Shown here piece after piece: positions 57,157 through 64,000 of a DNA stretch of 64,000 bases; the stretch's first letter is position 1, and every line of letters begins with the position of its first letter. This DNA is from Lysinibacillus boronitolerans JCM 21713 = 10a = NBRC 103108 (lineage in GTDB: Bacteria > Bacillota > Bacilli > Bacillales_A > Planococcaceae), in contig NZ_JPVR01000080.1 in assembly GCF_000772935.1 (NCBI RefSeq), positions 331,028 to 395,027 on the forward strand, read 5' to 3'. Made by a program: the position numbers and the translations under genes. Under the pieces are notes generated by a model. The model was not told the origin of the DNA and ran no database searches. It saw nothing but the letters and a program-made list of their open reading frames with translations.

Positions 57157-58305
57157 TCATTTATATTTCATAATAATATCAATGAAGAGCTTTATGGCAT
57201 CAGGGAAAACATCTTCATCTAAATCAAACCTTGGATGATGATGAGGATATTGGCTTTTCTCACCGCCCATTCCGACAAATATAAATGCACCAGGTTTATG
57301 CTTTAGATAATAGGAAAAATCCTCACCACCCATAACTGGATCGACAAGCTCAAATACATCCTTCCCAAATTCTTCACAAACAATAGATTCCACAAAGCGA
57401 GATTGCCGAGGATCATTGATAAGTGGAGGTGTCCCTATAATAAAGTCGATTTTCCCCTCCGCTCCAAACGAACGGCAAATCCCTTCTGTTAAACTCACCA
57501 TCTTCGTTTGAATCGTAGCTACGGTTTCTGGTGTTAATGCCCTAATCGTTCCTATTAATTTTGCTGTGTCTGGAATAATGTTATACGTTGTTCCTGCTTG
57601 GATATTGCCTACTGTTATAACGCCAGCATCTATAGGATTAATAGTTCGACTAATGATACTTTGAAAGGCTTGCATTAAATGGCTTGCAATATAGATTGGA
57701 TCAATCGTTTCATGCGGCATTGAGCCATGTCCACCATGACCCTGAATCTCAATTTCAAAATCATCAACAGAGGCCATCATTGGTCCATGTGTTAATCCAA
57801 TTTTCCCCTTCTTTAAACCCTGCCATAAATGGATACCAAAAATAGCATCGACACCTTCTAGAACGCCGTTTTGAATTAAATAATCTGCTCCACTTGGTGT
57901 AATTTCCTCAGCTGATTGAAAAATAAGCATTATATTTGGCTCAATTTCTTTCTTATTTCTAGCTATCCATTCTGCAACTGCTAATAAGATGGCTGTATGA
58001 CCATCATGTCCACACATATGAGCCACTCCTGGCTTTTGGGAGATATATGGCTTATCACCTTCTTCAACTATCGGTAATGCATCTATATCGGCCCGTAAAG
58101 CAATCGTCTTTGTACCTTTTGTCCCTTGAACCATAGCTACTACGTTTGGGGAATCATACGCTAATATTTCTATTTGAAGATGTTCTAATCTTTTGCGAAT
58201 AAATTGACTTGTTTCAAATTCCTGACCAGAAAGCTCTGGATATTGATGAAGATAACGTCGATCTTCTATTGCTTGTTTTGCTAAATATTGCAAATCTATT
58301 TCCAC
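57157..58305 (-). CDS. M20 family metallo-amidohydrolase
   Basis: A 382-residue zinc-dependent hydrolase of the M20D group (N-acyl-amino-acid or N-acetyl-diaminopimelate deacylases). The start LHQYPELSGQEFETSQFI, the metal ligands in HMCGHDGHTAILL (near 97-107), QSAEEITPSGA (catalytic Glu) and a metal-binding His in GIHLWQ are visible. The dimerisation domain lies at about 180-290, and a last metal ligand His is in VGMGGEKSQYPHHHP. GTG 58305 has AAGGAG eight bases upstream. The substrate cannot be told from sequence. In Bacillus subtilis no such gene lies between sdaAA and recG, so this is a lineage-specific insertion. Confidence 0.85.
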   Translation of the reverse strand: MEIDLQYLAKQAIEDRRYLHQYPELSGQEFETSQFIRKRLEHLQIEILAYDSPNVVAMVQGTKGTKTIALRADIDALPIVEEGDKPYISQKPGVAHMCGHDGHTAILLAVAEWIARNKKEIEPNIMLIFQSAEEITPSGADYLIQNGVLEGVDAIFGIHLWQGLKKGKIGLTHGPMMASVDDFEIEIQGHGGHGSMPHETIDPIYIASHLMQAFQSIISRTINPIDAGVITVGNIQAGTTYNIIPDTAKLIGTIRALTPETVATIQTKMVSLTEGICRSFGAEGKIDFIIGTPPLINDPRQSRFVESIVCEEFGKDVFELVDPVMGGEDFSYYLKHKPGAFIFVGMGGEKSQYPHHHPRFDLDEDVFPDAIKLFIDIIMKYK

Positions 58306-58406
58306 TAAAAAAACTCCTTTTATTTTCCTTTAACGCTCTACATAAGAAAAATTCCCCTGAGGTCCTATGCAGATGACTTGCCACTACTATTCCTTGTACT
58401 TATTTC

Positions 58407-58437
58407 ATTATACTAAAATCTTTCTTAACGAAATCAA
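58407..58437 (-). promoter_or_regulatory. Candidate promoter of the M20 amidohydrolase gene
   Basis: TTGATT (58437-58432), 19-base spacer, TATAAT (58412-58407) on the minus strand. The -10 is perfect but the spacer long. It begins directly after the sdaAA terminator, which fits separate transcription. Confidence 0.4.
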
Positions 58438-58472
58438 CATAAAAACATGCTACCTATTTAGATAGCATGTTT
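58438..58472 (-). terminator. Rho-independent terminator of sdaAB-sdaAA
   Basis: AACATGCTA (58444-58452) and TAGCATGTT (58463-58471) form a perfect nine-bp stem, followed by TTTATG in the minus direction. It lies eight bases after the sdaAA stop. Confidence 0.87.
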
Positions 58473-58479
58473 CTTGTTT

Positions 58480-59391
58480 TTATTGAAGGGCTTTAATACT
58501 CTGTAAGCCACCATTTTCAAGAATGGCTTTACTGATCGCCTTACCTGTTGGAGTTGCTGCTAGACCGCCTCGTGCCGTCTCTTTAAGATTAGGACTCATA
58601 GATTGTCCGATGCGATACATAGCACCAATTACTTCATCACATGGAATACGACTTGTTACACCAGCAAGTGCCATATCCGCTGCTACAAGAGAATTAGATG
58701 CACCCATTGCATTACGTTTAACACAAGGTACTTCAACCAAGCCAGCTACGGGATCACAGACAAGACCTAGCATGTTTTTTAGTGTAATGGCAAATGCTTC
58801 TGAACATTGCTGTGGCGTACCTCCAGCCATTTCGACAATAGCAGCAGCAGCCATACCCGCAGCTGACCCAACCTCTGCCTGACATCCGCCAGCAGCTCCA
58901 GAAATGGAAGCGTTATTGGCTACCACAAATCCAAATGCTCCTGACGTAAATAAATAACGAATCATTTGCTCACGTGTTGGATTTAGTTTGTTTTTTACAG
59001 CAAATAGTGTTCCTGGTACTACACCCGCCGAACCTGCTGTTGGTGTTGCACAGATTGTGCCCATTGCCGCATTTACTTCATTAGTTGCAACCGCTTTACT
59101 TACTGCATCTAATAATAAGTCACCTGAAAGTGACTTTCCTTGCGCAATATAATTTTGAAGCAATACGGCATCCCCACCAGTTAGACCTGTTACTGATTGC
59201 ACACCTTGTAATCCACGTTCAATTGCTTCTTCCATTACCGTCAGATTTCGATCCATTTGCTGGATGATTTCTTCACGCGTTCTACCTGTGATCAATATTT
59301 CCTGTTCAATCATAATTTCTGATATTAATTTTTCTTCTTTCTCTGCTCGTTCAACAAGTTCACGAACATTATGAAATAAAACGTCCATCAC
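58480..59391 (-). CDS. sdaAA: L-serine dehydratase, iron-sulfur-dependent, alpha subunit
   Basis: SdaAA is the catalytic subunit of the 4Fe-4S serine dehydratase that turns serine into pyruvate and ammonia. Cysteines likely to hold the cluster are in TICATPTAGSAG, GGCQAEVGSAAG and LVCDPVAGLVEVPC. The 303-residue length matches the two-subunit Gram-positive type. It follows sdaAB by 11 bases. Confidence 0.96.
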   Translation of the reverse strand: MMDVLFHNVRELVERAEKEEKLISEIMIEQEILITGRTREEIIQQMDRNLTVMEEAIERGLQGVQSVTGLTGGDAVLLQNYIAQGKSLSGDLLLDAVSKAVATNEVNAAMGTICATPTAGSAGVVPGTLFAVKNKLNPTREQMIRYLFTSGAFGFVVANNASISGAAGGCQAEVGSAAGMAAAAIVEMAGGTPQQCSEAFAITLKNMLGLVCDPVAGLVEVPCVKRNAMGASNSLVAADMALAGVTSRIPCDEVIGAMYRIGQSMSPNLKETARGGLAATPTGKAISKAILENGGLQSIKALQ

Positions 59392-59402
59392 GGGACACCT
59401 CC

Positions 59403-60065
59403 TTAGTTATTAATTTTTGAGACCTTTGTAATATATGGAATTAAAGATATTTGCTGTAGCACCTTATCCTCAATGTTTTGATCAACTTCAATGACCATTA
59501 AAGCAGTTAAACCACGTTCGATACGTGAAACCTCCATATGCCCAATGTTGACTTCATGCATTGCCAAGCAATTGGCTACATTGGCAATACAGCCTGCACG
59601 ATCATCATGAACAACAAGAATAGCTGGCATGCCACCAGTTAAACGTAACTTAAAGCCATTGACTTCACTAACTTCAATTTTTCCGCCACCAATCGAAATA
59701 CCGACTACTGACATTTCCCCTTCATCGTCTCCAATGACAAGTCGAGCCGTATTTGGATGCTCCGTATTAGCTGTTTCAGGAATAAATTCGTATGTTAATC
59801 CTGCTTTTTTGGCATCTTCAAATGCCGTTTTAATACGATCATCAAATGTATCGTAATTTAATAAGCCTCCTACAATCGCAACATCTGTACCATGCCCTCT
59901 ATACGTTTCTGCAAATGATCCATATAAATGAATTTTTGCCCATTTAGGTTGTCTACCAAATAAATCCCTTGCAACACGCCCGATGCGAGCTGCTCCTGCC
60001 GTATGAGAGGAGGAAGGCCCAATCATGACTGGTCCAATAATATCAAATACTGAAGTAAACTTCAT
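59403..60065 (-). CDS. sdaAB: L-serine dehydratase, iron-sulfur-dependent, beta subunit
   Basis: SdaAB is the partner subunit of SdaAA. The N-terminal domain has DIIGPVMIGPSSSHTAGAARIG near residues 8-29. The C-terminal ACT domain (about 147-220, from PAILVVHDDRAGCIANVA) is a likely amino-acid-sensing part. Length (220 aa) is normal. A CodY box overlaps the -35 of its best promoter upstream. First gene of the sdaAB-sdaAA pair. Confidence 0.96.
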   Translation of the reverse strand: MKFTSVFDIIGPVMIGPSSSHTAGAARIGRVARDLFGRQPKWAKIHLYGSFAETYRGHGTDVAIVGGLLNYDTFDDRIKTAFEDAKKAGLTYEFIPETANTEHPNTARLVIGDDEGEMSVVGISIGGGKIEVSEVNGFKLRLTGGMPAILVVHDDRAGCIANVANCLAMHEVNIGHMEVSRIERGLTALMVIEVDQNIEDKVLQQISLIPYITKVSKINN

Positions 60066-60130
60066 ACAAACACCCCTCTATTCTATTCGTATAATAATAT
60101 TTATTTTTATTTATATCATGCTTGATAGTT

Positions 60131-60160
60131 ACTATAAAAGTAAAGCATTTAATTTATCAA
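60131..60160 (-). promoter_or_regulatory. Candidate SigA promoter of sdaAB-sdaAA
   Basis: TTGATA (60160-60155), 18-base spacer, TATAGT (60136-60131) on the minus strand; five of six matches at both boxes. The first two bases of the -35 are the last two of the CodY box. A second weaker pair, TTTATA-17-TATAAA, lies at 60138-60110. Confidence 0.6.
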
Positions 60161-60173
60161 CTTTCAGAAAATT
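60159..60173 (-). promoter_or_regulatory. CodY box upstream of sdaAB
   Basis: AATTTTCTGAAAGTT on the minus strand matches the CodY consensus AATTTTCWGAAAATT in 14 of 15 positions. It overlaps the -35 of the sdaAB promoter. Repression of serine breakdown under amino-acid-rich conditions is inferred; CodY is encoded in this window. Confidence 0.75.
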
Positions 60174-60178
60174 ACCAC

Positions 60179-60195
60179 TACTATAATTTATAGTA
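60179..60195. promoter_or_regulatory. 17-base perfect palindrome, possible operator
   Basis: TACTATAA-T-TTATAGTA, eight-base perfect arms around one base, five bases upstream of the CodY box. It could be a second regulator site; it may also be a chance feature in AT-rich DNA. Confidence 0.35.
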
Positions 60196-60360
60196 AATAT
60201 TTATGCTTCTTTATTGTCCGCACCATATATACACAACTATAAAAGCGTTGACATTCCAATATTTCCAAATTTTATATCCTGTGGGTACGTACATTGAATT
60301 ATTCATATTTAGTACGTTTTTAATAAATTTAATCCAACATTCTCTTTGTAGCATAAACAA

Positions 60361-60389
60361 AAGCAGTACACGTTTTGTGCACTGCTTTC
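60361..60389 (-). terminator. Rho-independent terminator of yloU-fakA
   Basis: AAAGCAGT.CAC (60361-60372) pairs with GTG.ACTGCTTT (60378-60389). TTGTT follows in the minus direction, 27 bases after the fakA stop. Confidence 0.82.
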
Positions 60390-60416
60390 TTTACGGAATA
60401 GCAAAGTAGCATGTAA

Positions 60417-62066
60417 TTATTCTACTGAAATAATATATGGATATAACCCTTGTTTGCCATCAAATAATTCAACTTCTACATCTGGATAATTCTCTTCTAT
60501 GAAAGCTACCAACTCAGATGCAGCTTGTTCAGTTGTATCTTCACCATAAATGACTGTAACAATCTCAGCATCTTCATCGACTAAATCCTTGATTACTTTT
60601 TCAGCTGCATCCTTTAGTGCTGGTGTAGAAAGGACAATTTTACCTTCTGCCAATGCCATAAAATCATCTTTGCGAATTTCAACACCATCTATAGATGTAT
60701 CACGCACTGCATAGGTAACTTGACCTGTCTTCACATTTGCAAATGCGTCTGACATTGTTTTTTTATTTACATCAACAGCCGCCTCTGGATTAAACGCTAA
60801 AATCGCTGCCATTCCTTGAGGAATCGTCTTAGTAGGAACAACTGCTGCATCAATTTCTAATAGTTCAACCGCTTGCTCTGCTGCCATCACTATATTTTTA
60901 TTATTCGGTAAGATTAATACTTTTTCTGCCCCGATTTCTTGTACAGCTTTCACGATATCTTCAGTTGAAGGATTCATTGTTTGACCACCTTCAATGACAT
61001 AGGAAGCACCGATAGAGCGCAATAAATCTGCTACACCCTCACCCATAGCAATCGTGACAATAGCATACGGATGCTTTTCTACTTTTTTGGTAGGCGTTGG
61101 CGCTTTATGTTCTTCACCCACGATTGCTGAATGCTGCTCACGCATATTATCGACTTTAATTTTTATAAGACTACCGTATTTTTGTCCAATCGATAGAACA
61201 GAACCCGGTTGCTCGGAATGGATATGAACCTTCGCAATTTCCTCATCTGAAATCACAAGTAAAGAATCACCTAAAGGATTTAGCTCATTACGGAATTGTT
61301 CCTCATTAAAAGGTTCTTTTCCATCTTCTAAGCGTACCATGATTTCTGTACAGTAGCCAAATTCAATATCGGCAGTGTTCATGAAATCTTGTGCTCTATG
61401 ATGTTCTGCATTGATTAAATCATCAAGTGTCGCATCATTTTTCTCAGGAAGAGCCTCACCCTTCAAGGAAGCTAAAAATCCTTCATACACAAATAATAAG
61501 CCTTGACCACCACTATCTACCACACCGACTTCTTTTAAAACAGGTAGTAGGTCAGGTGTACGATCCAACGATGCCTTTGCCTCTGCTGTAAAAGCTTCCA
61601 TTACGGCAATGATATCGTTTTCAGTTTCTGCTACTTCTACACCTTTTTTCGCAGCTTCACGTGCTACTGTTAATATCGTTCCTTCTACTGGCTTCATAAC
61701 AGCTTTATATGCCGTATCGACACCTGCTTGGAAGGCTCCAGCAAAGCTCTTTGCATCAATTGTTGACTCTTTTTCAATAAACTTCCCAAAGCCACGGAAT
61801 AATTGAGATAGAATAACGCCTGAATTTCCGCGCGCTCCCATTAACAAGCCCTTTGATAATGCCTGTGCTGTTTTACCAATATGCTCTGAAGCAGCATGCT
61901 CTGTTTCTTTTGCACCAGATGTCATCGATAAGTTCATATTTGTACCTGTATCACCATCTGGAACTGGGAAAACATTTAATGAATCTACATAATTTGCATT
62001 TTGGTAAAGGTGATGCGCACCCATTTGTACCATTTCAGCAAACTTTATACCGTCTAAAGACTGCAT
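60417..62066 (-). CDS. fakA: Fatty acid kinase catalytic subunit FakA (YloV, DAK2/DegV-type)
   Basis: FakA phosphorylates fatty acids held by FakB (DegV) proteins, feeding them to PlsX/PlsY. The N-terminal DhaL domain has PDGDTGTNMNLSMTSG near residue 35 and GARGNSGVILSQLFRG near 77. A middle domain and a C-terminal region of the DAK1/YloV type (IYGEDTTEQAASELVAFIEE) complete the 549 residues. It follows the Asp23-family gene by 18 bases. Its role fits the lipid genes (fapR, plsX) farther along. Confidence 0.95.
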   Translation of the reverse strand: MQSLDGIKFAEMVQMGAHHLYQNANYVDSLNVFPVPDGDTGTNMNLSMTSGAKETEHAASEHIGKTAQALSKGLLMGARGNSGVILSQLFRGFGKFIEKESTIDAKSFAGAFQAGVDTAYKAVMKPVEGTILTVAREAAKKGVEVAETENDIIAVMEAFTAEAKASLDRTPDLLPVLKEVGVVDSGGQGLLFVYEGFLASLKGEALPEKNDATLDDLINAEHHRAQDFMNTADIEFGYCTEIMVRLEDGKEPFNEEQFRNELNPLGDSLLVISDEEIAKVHIHSEQPGSVLSIGQKYGSLIKIKVDNMREQHSAIVGEEHKAPTPTKKVEKHPYAIVTIAMGEGVADLLRSIGASYVIEGGQTMNPSTEDIVKAVQEIGAEKVLILPNNKNIVMAAEQAVELLEIDAAVVPTKTIPQGMAAILAFNPEAAVDVNKKTMSDAFANVKTGQVTYAVRDTSIDGVEIRKDDFMALAEGKIVLSTPALKDAAEKVIKDLVDEDAEIVTVIYGEDTTEQAASELVAFIEENYPDVEVELFDGKQGLYPYIISVE

Positions 62067-62084
62067 TCGATTTACTTCCTCCTC

Positions 62085-62444
62085 TTAATTCGCTACACGA
62101 ACGCCCTGTACAAAGATATTGACAGATTTTACGCTCATACCTAATGTTTTATCTACTGTATATTTCACTTTCGATTGTACTTGATAAGCCACTTCCGAAA
62201 TTTTTGTCCCGTAACTAACAATAATGTACATATCTATATGTAAATCGTCGTCCTGTTGTCGAATTACAACACCTTTTGCGAAGTTTTCTTTACGTAAAAT
62301 ATCAGTTAGACCATCACGAATTTGATGTTTAGATGCCATGCCAACAATACCGTAGCATTCTACAGCAGCTCCACCAGCAATTTGTGCAAGTACATCTGTT
62401 GAAATATCAATTTGGCCGAATTCATTGTTTAATTCAATTGACAT
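62085..62444 (-). CDS. yloU: Asp23/Gls24 family protein YloU
   Basis: A 119-residue Asp23-family protein; such proteins are linked to the cell-envelope stress response in Gram-positives, and yloU regularly precedes yloV. The core reads DVLAQIAGGAAVECYGIVGM (about 14-33), then YIIVSYGTKISEV and SVNIFVQGVRV at the end. There is no signal peptide or membrane helix. I chose ATG 62444 with AAGGGGG eight bases upstream; the longer frame lacks a site. Confidence 0.94.
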   Translation of the reverse strand: MSIELNNEFGQIDISTDVLAQIAGGAAVECYGIVGMASKHQIRDGLTDILRKENFAKGVVIRQQDDDLHIDMYIIVSYGTKISEVAYQVQSKVKYTVDKTLGMSVKSVNIFVQGVRVAN

Positions 62445-62479
62445 AGAAATGCCCCCTTGGCTCTTTTTGACTAAACTAT

Positions 62480-62509
62480 ATTGTAACACTTCCGTTATAA
62501 TTTAAGCAA
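62480..62509 (-). promoter_or_regulatory. Candidate SigA promoter of yloU-fakA
   Basis: TTGCTT (62509-62504), 18 bases, TACAAT (62485-62480) on the minus strand, about 35 bases upstream of the yloU start. Confidence 0.6.
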
Positions 62510-62552
62510 CCTAAGGGGGTATTGAAAGGCTTCATAGCAACGTTTTCTGACT

Positions 62553-63761
62553 TTAAATAGACGCATTTGCTTCTTCATCAAATATGGCCATTTTACAATA
62601 ATAGTTATTTCGTCCGTTTTGCTTTGCCAAATACAACGCTTGGTCAGCTAATTCACAACATGTTTGTAAATGCTCATTTTTTGCGATTTTAGCCTGACAC
62701 ATGCCAATACTGACCGTAACTTGTTGGGCAATAGTAGATTGTATATGTGGAATATGAAGTTGTCGAATTCCTTCTAAAATTTCTTCACACACAGGTTCGG
62801 CAAACTTGTGAATCTGCTGGCTTATCATAACAAATTCCTCGCCTCCCCAACGGGCAACAAATGCATCATACTTCCCTGCAATTTCTTCCAATAGAGAGGC
62901 GACTTTGACAATTGCTGCATCGCCTTGTAAATGTCCATAGTAATCATTAAATTTTTTAAAGCAATCAATATCAATCATTATGACTGTTAAAGGTTGCGTT
63001 TGATGAAGTTGCTGTGCTATCTTATTCAATTTTTGATTAAATGCACGTCGATTAGGTAGATTCGTTAAAGAATCTTTTAATGCTTGCTCTGCTAATTCAT
63101 TATTTTTAATAGCCAACAATTCTGATAGTCGCTTCGTTTTGGTCATTTCCTCATTCAATAAAATATGCTGGATATGGATTTGTTTACGAACCTTATAGGT
63201 CTGATATTGAATCATTACACCAATAGGTATTAATAATGACATGGGTAATATAATTTTTATATTTTCACTCGATATTCCAGCACTCATATATGCACTCACA
63301 ATAATGGCTGAGGCAGAAAGCAAAATAATGCAAACAATTTTTCGTAAAGGTAATACGAATACTGTACAAATAATGATTAAAATAACCTCATACAGTGCTG
63401 CATGACGGAAAAAGTAAACATCCAATACCGATATCGCAGTAATCAATAGCATTATTGTGTAAATATAAACAACAACCAACCGTTCATACTTCTGTATATT
63501 TAAAGGAGTAATATGAATTCGCTTTTCTCGGATAAACAATAATACTGCAACATCTATATAAAACATGGCGATATGAATGGCAATATAGACGGGAACCATG
63601 GCTCTTTCCGCCTTCACAAAAAATACCTCTCCATAATGTATTACCGAAATAATGACTGATACATACATGAGTGTCCAAGCAACTATTCTCATCCCTTTTA
63701 AATTCGACTGAACCATTTCTTCGCGAATAAAAAAAGCTATTTTTTCTTGATTTTCCATCAT
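62553..63761 (-). CDS. Membrane-anchored GGDEF diguanylate cyclase
   Basis: A 402-residue protein with about six hydrophobic helices (roughly 25-45, 55-77, 92-113, 120-137, 140-160, 167-190), a short coiled coil (195-225) and a GGDEF domain from about 228. The active-site loop is GGEEF at 306-310, with DSLTNLPNRRAF and IDIDCFKKFNDYYGH as expected of an active cyclase making cyclic di-GMP. The inhibitory RxxD five residues before GGEEF is absent, so product inhibition may be weak. The sensor type and ligand are unknown. It lies upstream of yloU with its own start after GGAG. Confidence 0.9.
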   Translation of the reverse strand: MMENQEKIAFFIREEMVQSNLKGMRIVAWTLMYVSVIISVIHYGEVFFVKAERAMVPVYIAIHIAMFYIDVAVLLFIREKRIHITPLNIQKYERLVVVYIYTIMLLITAISVLDVYFFRHAALYEVILIIICTVFVLPLRKIVCIILLSASAIIVSAYMSAGISSENIKIILPMSLLIPIGVMIQYQTYKVRKQIHIQHILLNEEMTKTKRLSELLAIKNNELAEQALKDSLTNLPNRRAFNQKLNKIAQQLHQTQPLTVIMIDIDCFKKFNDYYGHLQGDAAIVKVASLLEEIAGKYDAFVARWGGEEFVMISQQIHKFAEPVCEEILEGIRQLHIPHIQSTIAQQVTVSIGMCQAKIAKNEHLQTCCELADQALYLAKQNGRNNYYCKMAIFDEEANASI

Positions 63762-63860
63762 GCTCGCTCCTCATGCCCACTTTCAAATAATTATAATGTC
63801 CTATATGTATCGTCATGATAATGAAAAATACAAGTCAATCTAAATTTTTCTGATAAATAA

Positions 63861-63891
63861 AAAAGTTGATACCTTTATAGCATCAACTTTT
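63861..63891 (-). terminator. Terminator after the partial gene at the right edge
   Basis: AAAAGTTGAT (63861-63870) and ATCAACTTTT (63882-63891) form a perfect ten-bp stem with T-rich flanks on both sides. It can end the minus-strand gene at the window edge, 39 bases after its stop. Confidence 0.88.
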
Positions 63892-63929
63892 TACATTGTA
63901 TTCAATTAAATATCAAAAAATTTATCTAG

Positions 63930-64000
63930 CTAAAATAGACTTTTAATAAGCGTATCAATCATAACAGGCATCTCTTTAAACGCACTATCCACATGCAATC
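63930..64000 (-). CDS. C-terminal end of an unidentified gene (runs off the right edge)
   Basis: The last 23 codons of a minus-strand frame ending in TAG at 63930 read LHVDSAFKEMPVMIDTLIKSLF. Support is its position directly before a strong terminator and the ordinary amino-acid composition. The stretch is too short to recognise a family. Confidence 0.5.
   Translation of the reverse strand, partial: LHVDSAFKEMPVMIDTLIKSLF

Larger units (their letters stand above)
60066..60416. other. Gene-free gap between fakA and sdaAB
   Basis: 351 very AT-rich bases without a supported gene. They contain the fakA terminator (60361-60389), a 17-base perfect palindrome (60179-60195), the CodY box (60159-60173) and a sdaAB promoter (60131-60160). 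A 68-codon plus-strand frame at 60203-60409 has no ribosome site and runs into the terminator; I reject it. Confidence 0.7.

Noticed and set aside
60203..60409. 68-codon plus-strand frame between fakA and sdaAB
   Set aside because: No ribosome site, hydrophobic AT-driven composition, and it runs into the fakA terminator.

Overview
The window looks like a stretch of a low-GC Bacillales chromosome. Every gene I can support lies on the minus strand, so the text follows transcription from high to low coordinates. Gene order closely follows the Bacillus subtilis block yloU-yloV-sdaAB-sdaAA-recG-fapR-plsX-fabD-fabG-acpP-rnc-smc-ftsY-ylxM-ffh-rpsP-ylqC-rimM-trmD-rplS-lepB-rbgA-rnhB-ylqG-ylqH-sucC-sucD-dprA-topA-trmFO-xerC-hslV-hslU-codY and then the fla/che operon. 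Protein sequences differ clearly from Bacillus subtilis. The overall look suggests Lysinibacillus or a close Planococcaceae relative. That assignment is recognition, not a database result. No rRNA, tRNA, insertion sequence, prophage or CRISPR array was seen.

Layout from the right edge: the last codons of an unidentified gene and its terminator; a membrane GGDEF protein; an Asp23-family protein with the fatty-acid kinase FakA; L-serine dehydratase subunits SdaAB and SdaAA behind a near-perfect CodY box; an M20 amidohydrolase not found at this place in Bacillus subtilis; recG; the FapR-controlled lipid genes fapR-plsX-fabD-fabG-acpP; rnc-smc-ftsY; ylxM-ffh; rpsP-khpA; rimM-trmD; rplS; lepB; rbgA; rnhB; the FliK/FlhB-like pair ylqG-ylqH; sucC-sucD; dprA; topA-trmFO; xerC-hslV-hslU-codY.

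A 1-kb gene-free region then leads into the flagellar/chemotaxis operon (about 23.9 kb down to position 1). It runs flgB flgC fliE fliF fliG fliH fliI fliJ ylxF fliK flgD, a TIGR02530-type gene, flgE flbD fliL fliM fliY cheY fliO(fliZ) fliP fliQ fliR flhB flhA flhF flhG cheB and the 5' part of cheA. Together these encode rod, hook, MS-ring, switch, type III export gate, ATPase complex and chemotaxis core. Many genes overlap by ATGA or share Shine-Dalgarno sequences with the previous stop, so translation is probably coupled.

Most of the window is ordinary, well-conserved housekeeping DNA. The points worth a second look are regulatory or architectural: GC-rich hairpins on both sides of flgE, one of which may bridge a distant ribosome-binding site to flbD; a CodY box on the -35 of sdaAB; the recG terminator merged with the fapR promoter/operator; a duplicated terminator hairpin bracketing about 450 bp between codY and flgB; an acidic N-terminal insert in FtsY; and the FliK/FlhB paralogue pair outside the flagellar operon. 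I did not find a convincing wholly new system.
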